DNA from: DAOVVL01 sp965603095 | GTDB taxonomy: Bacteria; Pseudomonadota; Alphaproteobacteria; Rhodospirillales; Magnetovibrionaceae | DNA: 64,000 bases | Direction: 5' to 3' | Assembly: GCA_965603095.1 (NCBI GenBank) | Contig: CBFDBQ010000002.1 | Span: 1-64,000, forward strand | In this document: piece after piece, positions 17,073 to 26,765 of the stretch | Layout of the letters: each line of letters opens with the position of its first letter | Numbering within the stretch: the first letter of the stretch is position 1 | The notes under the pieces: model-generated | The model's input: the letters and a program-made list of their open reading frames with translations, nothing else | Database searches by the model: none | Told to the model about the DNA's origin: nothing | Made by a program: the position numbers and the translations under genes

Positions 17073-19355
17073 TTATTGGGTCGAATTTAAAAGTGTTCGC
17101 CTGACAGATATTAGCAAGTCTTCTGGTTTTACCGGTTTATGTAAAATATCAAACCCACTTTCTTTGGCTTCGCGCAAACGTTCCGGTGCGGTATCGCCTG
17201 TAATAATTATTGCAGGAATATTTGTGCCCAATTCTTTTCTCACCTTGTTTATGGCGTCACGCCCGGTTACTCCGGCATCAAGACGGTAATCGGCAATTAT
17301 AAGATCAGGGGTAACACCATCTGGCAGTTCATCTTTTATTGATCTGGAATTAACATTCCTAATTACTTGTGGCACATATCCAGAGCCTTCAAGAACCGTT
17401 ACAAGTCCAGTAATAACGCTTTCGTCATCTTCAATTATTGCGATGCATTCTTTGCCGCCTAGTATATTAATGGGTTCTTTGTAGATATTTTGAATCTTGA
17501 TATCTTCATTTGCCATGGGAACAGATATCCAAAAGTTGGTTCCTTTGCCAATTATCGAAGAAAAACCAATTTCGTGGCCAAGTAGCTTGCTTATGCGCCG
17601 CACAATAGAAAGACCAAGGCCCAAACCCTGCGTTCGCACCCTTGCTTCATTATCTATTTGGTAGAAATCATTAAATATAAGGTCTTTTTGGTCATCGGCA
17701 ATTCCCGGCCCTGAATCCCAGACTTCAATTCTCAACCTGCCCTCGCGATGCCTGCAACCAACAAGAACCTTTCCATCGCCAGCATATTTAATGGCGTTAT
17801 CAATAAGGTTTCTAAGTATGGTTTCAAGCAGTAGAGGATCAGAATTAATATTGGCCGAAGATGGAATGCACCTAATTTGAAGATTATGCTTCCATGCCAC
17901 CGGCTTCATTTCAGTTGTAATCTGCTTCATAACGTCACTGATTGAAAAATCACGAGGTTGTGGATGCACAACACCTGCTTCAAGTTTGGATATATCGAGA
18001 AGGGTGTTAAGCAGCTCTTTCAAGGAATCAAGCGAGTTGCGGATAAGTGAAATAATTTCCTTTTTTTCAGGGTCATCTTCTTTGCCATCTAGGGCAAATA
18101 CAAACAGATTAAGAGCCTGCAATGGTTGGCGTAAATCATGGCTGGCTGCGGCTAAAAATTTGGTTTTGGCAATGTTTGCTTGTTCTGCTTCATCGCGGGC
18201 ATCGAGCAGGCTTTCTTCGCGAGTGTGAATTGCATCAACAAAATAACCAAGCGATATGGCCATTTCTGCTAATTCATCGTTGCCTGATGTGTCTATTCGT
18301 TCATTTTCTCCGCCAGCGTGGGTAAGCATGGAGCGACGCAATTGGTCCAGCCTGTTTAGAACGGTTTTGTTTATATAAATAAATGTCATTACGGATATAA
18401 AAGAAGAAAGCAATAAAAGACCAAGAACTAAATTCTTAATCAGGGTTAGGTCTCTACTGGTTTTTTCTCCTCTTTTAGATATCTCAGACCTTATGTTTTT
18501 TATAACAACCTCAGATGCACCAAGAAAACGTTCAGAAACAGTACGAATTTGATTAAGCGCAGCGTCAATTTTTAAATCGGTTACCAGTTGATTTTTCTTT
18601 AATGAAAAAAGACCTTTTGGTCCGTTGCGTAATTCGTCAATCTTTTCTAGAAATACTCCGCCCAATAAACGCGCCTCATTTGGTATGTATGGATGCTGGC
18701 GGGCGACCTCTATCATTAAATCGTTTATTTTTTTTTCAAGCCTGTTAAGCGGTGATAGGTGTTTTACATCTGTAGACGCTGACATATTAATAAGCGCACC
18801 GTTTACAAGTTCAATCCATTGCTGCATTGCACCCGAAGTAACAAAGCTTCCCGAAGGTAGGTTAATTGCAAATTGAAGGGTGACTAAATCTTCTTGTAGC
18901 AAATGAATTTCGTCGTTTATTTCACTTATGGATTCATCATGGTTAATTCGTTCATCAACCAATAAATTAAGAGCATCGTATGAGTTAGTAAGCCGCTGTT
19001 TAAGTTCTAAAAGCTTTACTTTTTTTTCCAATGGCAAAACATCGGAAGAAATATTATTTAAAATTTCTTCCAGCCATTTAGCATCGTCGCGAACTTTTTC
19101 AATTTCGGTAATGCGCATCCATGTGTTTGGCGCGACAACTAACAAAGCCCCGCGCTCAGCAATTGAAACACTGATACGGCTTATCTGGGTAGCCTTTGTA
19201 AGGGTCGGTAATTCATCTCTGCTAATGGAGTTGAAGCTGTTTTGAAATTGGCTAAGAGCAAAAATAGATGATCCGCCACCAACGATGGCAGAAAACATTA
19301 TTATTCCAAGGGCCATAAATAGCCGTGTTGAAATTACCGCGCCAGTTTTGGCCAT
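17073..19355 (-). CDS. Hybrid sensor histidine kinase with C-terminal receiver
   Basis: Membrane sensor of 760 residues. TM1 at about 10-33, a long periplasmic all-helical domain 34-305 with coiled-coil character like the TorS sensor region, TM2 at 306-327, a HAMP-like linker 330-385, HisKA with AAASHDLRQPLQAL (His406), HATPase with N-box Asn520, DSGPG near 547 and GLGLGLS near 577, and a receiver 636-755 with Asp689 and Lys740. No HPt domain is present, so phosphotransfer to an output regulator needs an outside HPt or direct transfer by His406. It converges on the NarL-type regulator and diverges from the binding-protein gene. Confidence 0.9.
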   Translation of the reverse strand: MAKTGAVISTRLFMALGIIMFSAIVGGGSSIFALSQFQNSFNSISRDELPTLTKATQISRISVSIAERGALLVVAPNTWMRITEIEKVRDDAKWLEEILNNISSDVLPLEKKVKLLELKQRLTNSYDALNLLVDERINHDESISEINDEIHLLQEDLVTLQFAINLPSGSFVTSGAMQQWIELVNGALINMSASTDVKHLSPLNRLEKKINDLMIEVARQHPYIPNEARLLGGVFLEKIDELRNGPKGLFSLKKNQLVTDLKIDAALNQIRTVSERFLGASEVVIKNIRSEISKRGEKTSRDLTLIKNLVLGLLLLSSFISVMTFIYINKTVLNRLDQLRRSMLTHAGGENERIDTSGNDELAEMAISLGYFVDAIHTREESLLDARDEAEQANIAKTKFLAAASHDLRQPLQALNLFVFALDGKEDDPEKKEIISLIRNSLDSLKELLNTLLDISKLEAGVVHPQPRDFSISDVMKQITTEMKPVAWKHNLQIRCIPSSANINSDPLLLETILRNLIDNAIKYAGDGKVLVGCRHREGRLRIEVWDSGPGIADDQKDLIFNDFYQIDNEARVRTQGLGLGLSIVRRISKLLGHEIGFSSIIGKGTNFWISVPMANEDIKIQNIYKEPINILGGKECIAIIEDDESVITGLVTVLEGSGYVPQVIRNVNSRSIKDELPDGVTPDLIIADYRLDAGVTGRDAINKVRKELGTNIPAIIITGDTAPERLREAKESGFDILHKPVKPEDLLISVRRTLLNSTQ

Positions 19356-19560
19356 TAATTAGGCTTCCCTAGGTTTATTTCCCTCACTCTTAAATTATAT
19401 AGACATACTTATGTATGACCATAGGGCATTAAAGCTATAAATTGTAGGAGTATGTAATATATTCAACCTAATACGTTTGTAATGTATAATTTTTATATTA
19501 TTCTACATATTGATAATAAAAAATTTAATTATATTATTTCTAAGGATGTTTATTTTGTAC

Positions 19561-20586
19561 ATGACACGTTTTATTGCGTTATTTTTTGCAACGGTAATTT
19601 TAAGTATTTCATTTTCTAAATCACCTGAAGCCGCCACCATTGACAGTATTCGTGACAGAGGATTTGTCAGTTGCGGCATTACCGAACGCATGCCCGGTTT
19701 TTCGTTAATTCATAGCGATGGAAAATGGTCTGGTCTTAACATAGATTTTTGCAAGGCCCTTGCGGCGGCAATTTTAAAAGATGCAAATGCAATAAAAGTA
19801 CAGTCATTTTGGTTAGAGGCTTTGGAGGCGCGTGACATTGACGTTTTGCATGCAGGTTCAACATGGACTCTATCGCGAGATAGTGAAAAGAAAGTATCTT
19901 TCCCCGGCACAGTTTTTTATGATGGACAGGGATTTTTGGCTCATTCCAGTATTGGTGCAAAAAATCTCAAACAAGCGCAGACAAAATTAAACTTAAAGGT
20001 GTGTGCAATAGAAGAAACTTCCACTGCTAGCAATAACCTTAGTGAATATATTAAAATAAACGATCTTAAATGGGAAACGGTGTCGATTAAAACTATGGAT
20101 GGAATGTGGAGCGCTTTTTTTGGTGGGCGTTGTAATATGGCCATACACGACCGCACAGCACTTATGACCGTGCATGCCGACAGGCTTGAAGGGTCAAGCG
20201 ATTATGTGGTGTTTCCCGAAGTAATTTCCAAAGAACCACTTTCCCCCGCCGTTCGTTCCGATGATAGCGAGTGGGAAGATATTGTTCGCTGGACAACATT
20301 TATAGCCATAGCCGCAGAGGAGTTTGGCATTACCTCAGATAACGTTGATGAAATGCTTAACAACAATCCACCTCCAAAAATTGCGCGCCTTTTGGGCGTA
20401 AGCAAGGGCATAGGCAAGGGCTTGGGTTTGGATGACAAGTGGGCTTACCGAATTATAAAACAGGTTGGGAATTACGGCGAAATATTTGAGCGTAATCTTG
20501 GCTCAAAATCAAAGTTCAAGTTAAAACGTGGATTGAACGATTTGTGGTTTCGCGGTGGTTTGATGTTTTCACCACCTTTGCGTTAG
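19561..20586 (+). CDS. Amino-acid ABC-type periplasmic binding protein (AapJ-like), orphan
   Basis: Periplasmic solute-binding protein of about 341 residues with an N-terminal signal peptide ending near SPEAA. The core matches the general L-amino acid binding protein group (AapJ/BztA): an early GFVSCGI, SGLNIDFCKALAAAI, and the diagnostic tail LDDKWAYRIIKQVGNYGEIFERNLG followed by LNDLWFRGGLMFSPPLR. No permease or ATPase gene lies nearby. It sits between two histidine kinase genes, so a sensory role is possible. ATG 19561 is chosen as the start of the signal peptide; AAGGA lies 15 bases upstream. Confidence 0.82.
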   Translation: MTRFIALFFATVILSISFSKSPEAATIDSIRDRGFVSCGITERMPGFSLIHSDGKWSGLNIDFCKALAAAILKDANAIKVQSFWLEALEARDIDVLHAGSTWTLSRDSEKKVSFPGTVFYDGQGFLAHSSIGAKNLKQAQTKLNLKVCAIEETSTASNNLSEYIKINDLKWETVSIKTMDGMWSAFFGGRCNMAIHDRTALMTVHADRLEGSSDYVVFPEVISKEPLSPAVRSDDSEWEDIVRWTTFIAIAAEEFGITSDNVDEMLNNNPPPKIARLLGVSKGIGKGLGLDDKWAYRIIKQVGNYGEIFERNLGSKSKFKLKRGLNDLWFRGGLMFSPPLR

Positions 20587-20821
20587 TTTGGAGTAATTTA
20601 CACTCCGTTGCTGGCATCATTTACATAGTGGCATATATTAATAAATACGGCATAATTTCACATGGGCGCGCCAAGATAACCGCAAGTTTAATTTTGCAAG
20701 AAAAAACAGTTATTTATTGACCATATCCGAGTATGCTAGATAATTAAGCAATAGCTAAAGTATAAATGCAATCGGCGATAAGCTGATGAGCTATATGTGC
20801 ATCTTTATGGGCTAGGTTTTT

Positions 20822-22156
20822 ATGAACGTAACTTCACTAATTTTAAAAATCGGCATTATCATTTTTATTGTCGAAATATTTATTATGGCCGGCTTCATAG
20901 CATTAGGCATGGCGCATAGCTGGGTTGATGCATTTATTGACGGGGTCGCTCTTACCGTTCTTTCTACCCCACCGCTTTTTTTCTGGGTTATTAGGCCGTA
21001 CGTACGCAGCAGAAGAAAAATCGAAGATGCCGCAGAAGCGGCCCGTCACCACAGTGAAAGCAACTTAGCGCAGATACTTAATTCAGTCGTTGATGGAATT
21101 ATCAGCATCGATGAAAAAGGTATGATCAACGTATTTAACCCGGCGGCAGAAAATATTTTTGGCTATTCCAAAGATGAAGTAATGGGCAAAACATTAAATA
21201 TGTTAATGCCCACGCCTGAGGCCAAAAAACACGATGGGTACATGAATAATTATTCTGCAACTGGTAATGCTAAAATAATTGGTATCGGCAGGGTTGTAGA
21301 AGGAATGCACAAGGACGGCACAATATTTCCCATGGATCTTGCCATCAATGAATTAGAAATTGATGGCAAGCGCGTTTTTACCGGAATAGTTCGTGACGTT
21401 ACCGAGCGCAAAAAAGAAGAACAGGAATTAATAAGCACCCGCGATGAAGCAGAACGTGCCAGTAGGGTAAAATCAGAATTTTTGGCAAACATGAGCCACG
21501 AATTAAGAACACCACTGAATGCTATAATTGGTTTTTCCGAAGTTACGCGTTCGGAAATATTCGGCCCATTGGGAAATGAGAAATACAAAGAATATCTTGG
21601 TGACATACAAGACTCAGCCCGTCACTTGTTAGATTTAATTAATGATATCCTTGACCTTGCCCGAATTGAATCTGGCAAATTTGACCTTAACGATGAAACA
21701 TTTTTAATTACTGATGTGGTAAGTGGAATTATTAATTTTGTTGATACTAGCCATGTTCATTTACATAAAAATATTTCTGATTCTCTACCACTGCTTCATA
21801 CCGATAAACGTCGCTTCAAACAAATATTCCTCAACCTTCTATCTAATGCGGTAAAATTCACCGATGATGGCGGCGATATAACTATAAATATTTCTGTAAA
21901 TGATGCCGGCTGTATTGTTCTAAATATTACCGATAGCGGAATAGGTATGAGCAAAGATGAGCTTAAAAAGGCATTAAAGCCGTTCGAGCAAATTGACACA
22001 GGGCTTAGCCGTAAATACGAAGGAGTAGGTCTTGGCCTGCCTTTGGTGCAAAAAATGTCCGAAGCACAGAAGGCAAAGTTTGAGATTGAGAGCGAATCTG
22101 GTGTGGGAACCAGTGTTACCATTACGTTCCCGACCGAAAGGTGCCTAGCACACTAG
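20822..22156 (+). CDS. PAS-domain sensor histidine kinase
   Basis: Membrane-bound kinase of 444 residues. Two TM segments near 5-30 and 38-60, a short coiled linker, a PAS domain at about 82-197 (IISIDEKGMINVFNPAAENIFGYS to VRDVTERKKEEQE, FixL-like), HisKA NMSHELRTPLNAIIGFSEV with His226, and a HATPase domain with DSGIGM and GVGLGLPLV. No receiver domain is attached. The PAS sequence resembles those binding heme or small ligands, but ligand residues cannot be judged here. The partner regulator is unknown. Confidence 0.9.
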   Translation: MNVTSLILKIGIIIFIVEIFIMAGFIALGMAHSWVDAFIDGVALTVLSTPPLFFWVIRPYVRSRRKIEDAAEAARHHSESNLAQILNSVVDGIISIDEKGMINVFNPAAENIFGYSKDEVMGKTLNMLMPTPEAKKHDGYMNNYSATGNAKIIGIGRVVEGMHKDGTIFPMDLAINELEIDGKRVFTGIVRDVTERKKEEQELISTRDEAERASRVKSEFLANMSHELRTPLNAIIGFSEVTRSEIFGPLGNEKYKEYLGDIQDSARHLLDLINDILDLARIESGKFDLNDETFLITDVVSGIINFVDTSHVHLHKNISDSLPLLHTDKRRFKQIFLNLLSNAVKFTDDGGDITINISVNDAGCIVLNITDSGIGMSKDELKKALKPFEQIDTGLSRKYEGVGLGLPLVQKMSEAQKAKFEIESESGVGTSVTITFPTERCLAH

Positions 22157-22260
22157 ATTTAACAACCTTCAGAAAATCCTATATTTTAGCCAATTTTTGC
22201 AGATTTTTACTGTTTTATGATGAATTAATGCAAAAAATGACAAATACCCATCCAGAGCTG

Positions 22261-22289
22261 TTGACAGTATGGCATCTGGCCCTTATTTT
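22261..22289 (+). promoter_or_regulatory. Sigma-70 promoter upstream of rpmJ
   Basis: TTGACA at 22261-22266, 17-base spacer, TATTTT at 22284-22289. Predicted start of transcription is about 110 bases before rpmJ. Confidence 0.65.
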
Positions 22290-22407
22290 CCGCCGCTTAA
22301 GGGCCAAGGTGCTAATATATCTGGGTCAAATATAGATTTATCTGAAAATGAGGATATCCCATAGGAATTACCCGTGGGATTACCCGTTTTTTTAAGGATT
22401 TGAAGAC

Positions 22408-22533
22408 ATGAAAGTCAGAAATTCACTGAAGTCGGCAAAAACACGCGACAAAAACTGTGTTGTTGTGCGTCGCAAAGGCCGCGTTTACGTTATTAACAAG
22501 CGTAACCCTCGTTTTAAAACCCGCCAAGGCTGA
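22408..22533 (+). CDS. rpmJ: Ribosomal protein L36 (bL36)
   Basis: Small 50S subunit protein of 41 residues, beginning MKVRNSLKSAKTRDKNC and ending NKRNPRFKTRQG. This is the longer, single-cysteine C-minus form of L36 typical of Alphaproteobacteria and not the four-Cys zinc form. AAGGA precedes the start; a promoter and an intrinsic terminator frame the gene, so it is monocistronic. Confidence 0.97.
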   Translation: MKVRNSLKSAKTRDKNCVVVRRKGRVYVINKRNPRFKTRQG

Positions 22534-22609
22534 GGCTTTAACGGGCTCTTGGGTATCTAGCTGCTATCTGGCAAATTGCCCATATGAGAGGCAATTATAT
22601 CTTTTTAAA

Positions 22610-22640
22610 GAAATCCGCGCCACAAGCGCGGTTTTTCTTT
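22610..22640 (+). terminator. Intrinsic terminator of rpmJ
   Basis: Stem CCGCGC (22615-22620) with GCGCGG (22626-22631), followed by TTTTTCTTT. Confidence 0.85.
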
Positions 22641-22718
22641 GTCTGATTGGCGCAATAACACTACATATCTAACCATGCTCAAGCTTTATTCAAAGCACTT
22701 CAAAGAGGGGTAACAGGC

Positions 22719-24206
22719 ATGAAGATGCCAACGCCAGACGGCCAGATAATAGATAGGCGTCGCGAAATCATCGATGCCCTTGCCAGAATACTTCCCGGCG
22801 AAGGGCTTATAGTCGATGAGCAAGAGCTTCGCGCCTATGAATGCGACGGGCTTATGGCATATCGCCAGTTACCGCTTGTGGTGGCATTGCCGGAAACAAC
22901 CGAACAGATTTCTCAGATACTTTCCTATTGTCATAAGACTGGCGTAAAAATTGTTCCCCGTGGTGCAGGAACTGGTCTTTCCGGTGGCGCGTTGCCATTG
23001 GCCGATGGAATAACTATCGGTCTTGGTAAATTTAATCGAATAATTGATATAGATTTTGAAAACCGGGCTGTGGTGGCACAGCCGGGCGTTACCAACAAAG
23101 CCATAACAGATGCGGCAGAAGGTAATGGTTTTTATTATGCCCCAGATCCATCCTCAAAAATTGCGTGCTCTATTGGTGGTAACGTTGCTGAAAATTCCGG
23201 TGGCATGCATTGCCTGAAATATGGCCTAACCACCAATAATCTTCTTGGGTTGGAAATGGTTTTGATGTCGGGCGAAATAATTCGTCTTGGCGGCAAGCAT
23301 CTTGACGCTGGCGGTTATGACCTGATGGGCATAATAACGGGTTCGGAAGGGTTGCTTGGCATAATTACCGAAGTAACAGTTAGAATATTACAAAAACCAG
23401 AAGTTCAGCGCGCAATTCTTATTGGCTTTCCCTCATCCACCGCAGGCGGCGATTGCGTTGCAAGCATTGTGGCCGATGGAATTATTCCTGGTGCCATGGA
23501 AATGATGGACCGCATGGCCATAAGCGCAATGGAACAATTCGTTCATTCGGGATATCCGCTAGATGTTGAATCAGTACTTATTGTTGAATTGGACGGCCCC
23601 GAAATAGAGGTTGATTACCTGCTGGAAAAAGTTGAGGCCATAGCTGCATCATCTGGTTCTACTTTTTTCAGGGCCAGCAATTCAGAACAGGAACGCCAAA
23701 TGTTCTGGCAGGGTCGAATGTCGGCGTTTCCTTCCGTGGGGCGCATTTCACCAGACTATCTTACAATGGATGGGACAATCCCTCGCCACCGTTTGCCCGA
23801 GGTATTGGGTGAAATGGCGGAAATGTCTAAAAAATATGATCTAAGGGTCGCCAATGTTTTTCATGCGGGCGATGGAAACCTTCATCCATTGATACTCTAT
23901 GATGCCAATAAACAGGGCGAGTTAGAAAAAGCAGAAAAGTTTGGTTTTGAAATACTTAAACTTTGCGTTCAGGTCGGCGGTGTGCTTTCAGGCGAACATG
24001 GCATAGGCGTTGAAAAGCGCGACCTTATGGGCGAGATGTTTTCTGAAATTGATTTAGACCAACAACAACGCCTTAAATGTGCGTTTGACCCAACTGGCCT
24101 TATGAACCCGGGCAAGGTCTACCCAACGCCAAGACGTTGCGCAGAAATGGGCTGGATGCACGTCAAGGCTGACAAGCTCCCATTCCCTGATATTCCGAGG
24201 TTTTAA
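22719..24206 (+). CDS. glcD: Glycolate oxidase, FAD-binding subunit
   Basis: Catalytic flavoprotein of the three-part glycolate oxidase, converting glycolate to glyoxylate at the membrane face. 495 residues. The FAD-binding PCMH domain shows IVPRGAGTGLSGGALP near 78-93 and PDPSSKIACSIGGNVAENSGG near 140-160; the C-terminal FAD-linked oxidase domain ends with VANVFHAGDGNLHP and GEHGIGVEKR. It leads the glcDEF operon, seven bases before glcE. D-lactate dehydrogenases are related, but the DEF gene order supports glycolate. Confidence 0.93.
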   Translation: MKMPTPDGQIIDRRREIIDALARILPGEGLIVDEQELRAYECDGLMAYRQLPLVVALPETTEQISQILSYCHKTGVKIVPRGAGTGLSGGALPLADGITIGLGKFNRIIDIDFENRAVVAQPGVTNKAITDAAEGNGFYYAPDPSSKIACSIGGNVAENSGGMHCLKYGLTTNNLLGLEMVLMSGEIIRLGGKHLDAGGYDLMGIITGSEGLLGIITEVTVRILQKPEVQRAILIGFPSSTAGGDCVASIVADGIIPGAMEMMDRMAISAMEQFVHSGYPLDVESVLIVELDGPEIEVDYLLEKVEAIAASSGSTFFRASNSEQERQMFWQGRMSAFPSVGRISPDYLTMDGTIPRHRLPEVLGEMAEMSKKYDLRVANVFHAGDGNLHPLILYDANKQGELEKAEKFGFEILKLCVQVGGVLSGEHGIGVEKRDLMGEMFSEIDLDQQQRLKCAFDPTGLMNPGKVYPTPRRCAEMGWMHVKADKLPFPDIPRF

Positions 24207-24213
24207 ATATATT

Positions 24214-25461
24214 ATGGCCGAAGATATCTTCCCCAAAACCGAAAGTGAATTACAGCAGGTTATTAAAAGCGCAGCTAGCGCCGGAACGGCTCTGGAAATT
24301 ATTGCTCATGGCACCAAGCGCGGACTTGGCCATAGGGTAAGCGCCGATGTGGTGGTTAATTTAAGCGCACTTTCCGGCATCACCCTATATGAGCCGGAAG
24401 AATTGGTCATGTCAGCATATGGCGGAACACCCACATCAGAAATAAAAGCAGCCCTAGGCGCCAAGGGGCAAATGCTGGCGTTTGAGCCTTGGGACCCGTC
24501 ACACATTTACGGGCTCAAACCGGGGGAGGGGACCATCGGCGGATTGTTTATGGCTGGTTTTGCTGGCCCCAGAAGAATAAGTGCAGGCGCACCCCGCGAT
24601 CATCTGTTGGGTATTAACGCAATTAATGGTTCGGGCGAATTGTTTAAATCTGGCGGACGAGTGGTAAAAAACGTAAGCGGATTTGATATTCCAAAACTTA
24701 TGGCAGGCTCGTTTGGAACGCTAGCGGTTGCTAGCCAGCTAACATTCAAGGTTTTGCCCCGGCCCCAAGCACTCAGAACAGTTTTGCTGCAAGGCTTGAG
24801 CATTGACGAAGCAGGAAAAGCAATGCGCGCGGTAATGGCAAGCCCACATGAGGCATCTGGCGCGGCTTATCTGCCTGCCAGCATCAGCATTAAAAGTGAA
24901 ATTGATGAAATAGCCACCAGCAATACATCAATTACAATTATCAGGGTCGAAGGCCCGCGCCCATCTGCTGAATATAGGGCGGGGGCAATTGCAAAAATGC
25001 TAGATTCTTTCGGCAAGATATCTGAATTGCGTAGCGAAAAATCCGCCATGTTGTGGCGTGAAATACGCGACATCCAACCGTTATGTGGCGGTGATGCAGT
25101 GGATTTATCAAAACATATTTGGCGCGTTTCGTTGGCACCCACAGACGGCCCCCGTTTGGTCAAATGGATTGAGGAAAACACCAAAGCTGATTTTTACATG
25201 GATTGGTCGGGCGGGCTTGTCTGGGTTTCGCTTGATGAAAATATAACTCAGTTTGCTGAGAAATTGCGAAGCATTGTTTCTGGCTTTGGCGGCCATGCAA
25301 CACTTATTCGTGCCAGCGATGATGATAGAGATTTGGTAGGTGTATTTAACCCCCCGGGTGATGCCCTTGCTCCATTGGTTAAAAGAGTAAAACAATCATT
25401 TGATCCTGATGGGATATTAAATCCCGGTCGAATGTCTGGAGCGGAGCTGAATATAAAATGA
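24214..25461 (+). CDS. glcE: Glycolate oxidase, GlcE subunit
   Basis: Second FAD-binding subunit of glycolate oxidase, 415 residues. It has a PCMH-type FAD domain (LEIIAHGTKRGLGH, then YEPEELVMSAYGGTP and PGEGTIGGLFMAGFAGPRR) and a C-terminal domain ending in FDPDGILNPGRM. This shorter, less conserved GlcD-like protein between glcD and glcF is typical of GlcE. Its end overlaps the glcF start by four bases. Confidence 0.92.
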   Translation: MAEDIFPKTESELQQVIKSAASAGTALEIIAHGTKRGLGHRVSADVVVNLSALSGITLYEPEELVMSAYGGTPTSEIKAALGAKGQMLAFEPWDPSHIYGLKPGEGTIGGLFMAGFAGPRRISAGAPRDHLLGINAINGSGELFKSGGRVVKNVSGFDIPKLMAGSFGTLAVASQLTFKVLPRPQALRTVLLQGLSIDEAGKAMRAVMASPHEASGAAYLPASISIKSEIDEIATSNTSITIIRVEGPRPSAEYRAGAIAKMLDSFGKISELRSEKSAMLWREIRDIQPLCGGDAVDLSKHIWRVSLAPTDGPRLVKWIEENTKADFYMDWSGGLVWVSLDENITQFAEKLRSIVSGFGGHATLIRASDDDRDLVGVFNPPGDALAPLVKRVKQSFDPDGILNPGRMSGAELNIK

Positions 25462-26753
25462 AAACTAATTTCAGCGAAACCCAAATGAATAAGCCGGCAA
25501 TACAAATTGCAAATGACATACTTAGGAATTGTGTGCACTGCGGCTTTTGCCTTGCCACCTGTCCGACATATGTAATTTTGGGAAATGAGCTAGATAGCCC
25601 GCGTGGACGTATTTATCAAATCAGGGATATGTTGGAGCAAGGGCCAACTGCGGGAAACAAAAAAATTGTCAAACACATAGACCGCTGTCTTTCATGTCTT
25701 TCATGCATGACCACCTGTCCATCGGGGGTAGATTATATGCATTTGGTTGATCATGCCCGCGGCGTAATTGAAAAAAACCACACCCGCCCATTACCAGAAC
25801 GCATGCTTAGGCAATTATTGGCGTTTGTTTTACCCAATTCAAAATTATTTAGGCTTTCGTTAATTGGGGCAAAGCTTATTCAGCCAATAGCCCGCTATAT
25901 GCCCGGACGGTTAAAAGTCCTAGTTGAAATGGCACCAAAGAATATTCCCCCAGCCAGCCCGGTTGATAATCCGGGCGTTAATAAGGCCATTAATAAAAGA
26001 AAGATGCGAGTTGGCTTGATGCCCGGTTGCGCGCAAAAGACCCTTAATCCAGCAATAAACGAAGCTACCGTGCGCCTGCTAACGCGTCTTGGTTGCGATG
26101 TGGTTGTGGTTGACGGAGTTGGCTGCTGTGGCGCGCTGGTTCACCATCTGGGCATGGAAGATAAAGCGCTTGATCAGGCACGGGAAAACATTAGGGCATG
26201 GACGGACGAAATTAAATCCAACGGCCTTGACGGTATTGTCATAAACGCATCTGGCTGTGGAACCACATTGAAAGATTATGGCCACATGCTGAAAGAAGAC
26301 CCAGCATGGGCTGAGCCTGCGCGCATGGTTTCTGAACTTTCCAAAGATGTAAGCGAAATTATTATGGAAATTGGGATAGACAATATTTCCTCGATGCGGG
26401 CAGATATTAATGAAAAACCCAGTGTTGCATATCATTCGGCCTGTTCCATGCAGCATGGGCAAAAGCTAACAACTCAACCTACTGAATTATTAAAGGCCGT
26501 AGGTTTTGATGTACGCGAACCATCAGAACCACACCTTTGTTGTGGTTCAGCCGGAACCTACAACATAATGCAGCCTGAAATTGCCGAACAACTGGGAAAA
26601 CGCAAGATGAAAAATATTTCTGCAACCGCCGCAGATATTATTGCGACCGGAAATATTGGTTGCATGGTACAGCTTGCAGGTCATGGTAATATGCCGGTTG
26701 CACATACGGTTCAGTTGTTGGACTGGGCAACGGGCGGGCCAAAACCTTTATAA
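25458..26753 (+). CDS. glcF: Glycolate oxidase, iron-sulfur subunit
   Basis: Electron-transfer subunit of 431 residues linking the flavins to the respiratory chain. Two [4Fe-4S] motifs: Cys25, 28, 31, 35 and Cys76, 79, 82, 86. The C-terminal part has two CCG domains: GVGCCGALVHH and HLCCGSAGTYN, with the spaced ASGCG and SACSMQH cysteines. Translation is coupled to glcE through an ATGA overlap. Its stop lies 12 bases from the stop of the convergent lipoprotein gene. Confidence 0.94.
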   Translation: MKTNFSETQMNKPAIQIANDILRNCVHCGFCLATCPTYVILGNELDSPRGRIYQIRDMLEQGPTAGNKKIVKHIDRCLSCLSCMTTCPSGVDYMHLVDHARGVIEKNHTRPLPERMLRQLLAFVLPNSKLFRLSLIGAKLIQPIARYMPGRLKVLVEMAPKNIPPASPVDNPGVNKAINKRKMRVGLMPGCAQKTLNPAINEATVRLLTRLGCDVVVVDGVGCCGALVHHLGMEDKALDQARENIRAWTDEIKSNGLDGIVINASGCGTTLKDYGHMLKEDPAWAEPARMVSELSKDVSEIIMEIGIDNISSMRADINEKPSVAYHSACSMQHGQKLTTQPTELLKAVGFDVREPSEPHLCCGSAGTYNIMQPEIAEQLGKRKMKNISATAADIIATGNIGCMVQLAGHGNMPVAHTVQLLDWATGGPKPL

Positions 26754-26765
26754 TAATTCTTTAGG

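Noticed and set aside
22457..22672. 71-aa frame overlapping rpmJ
   Set aside because: Shadow of rpmJ in another frame; it runs through the rpmJ terminator.
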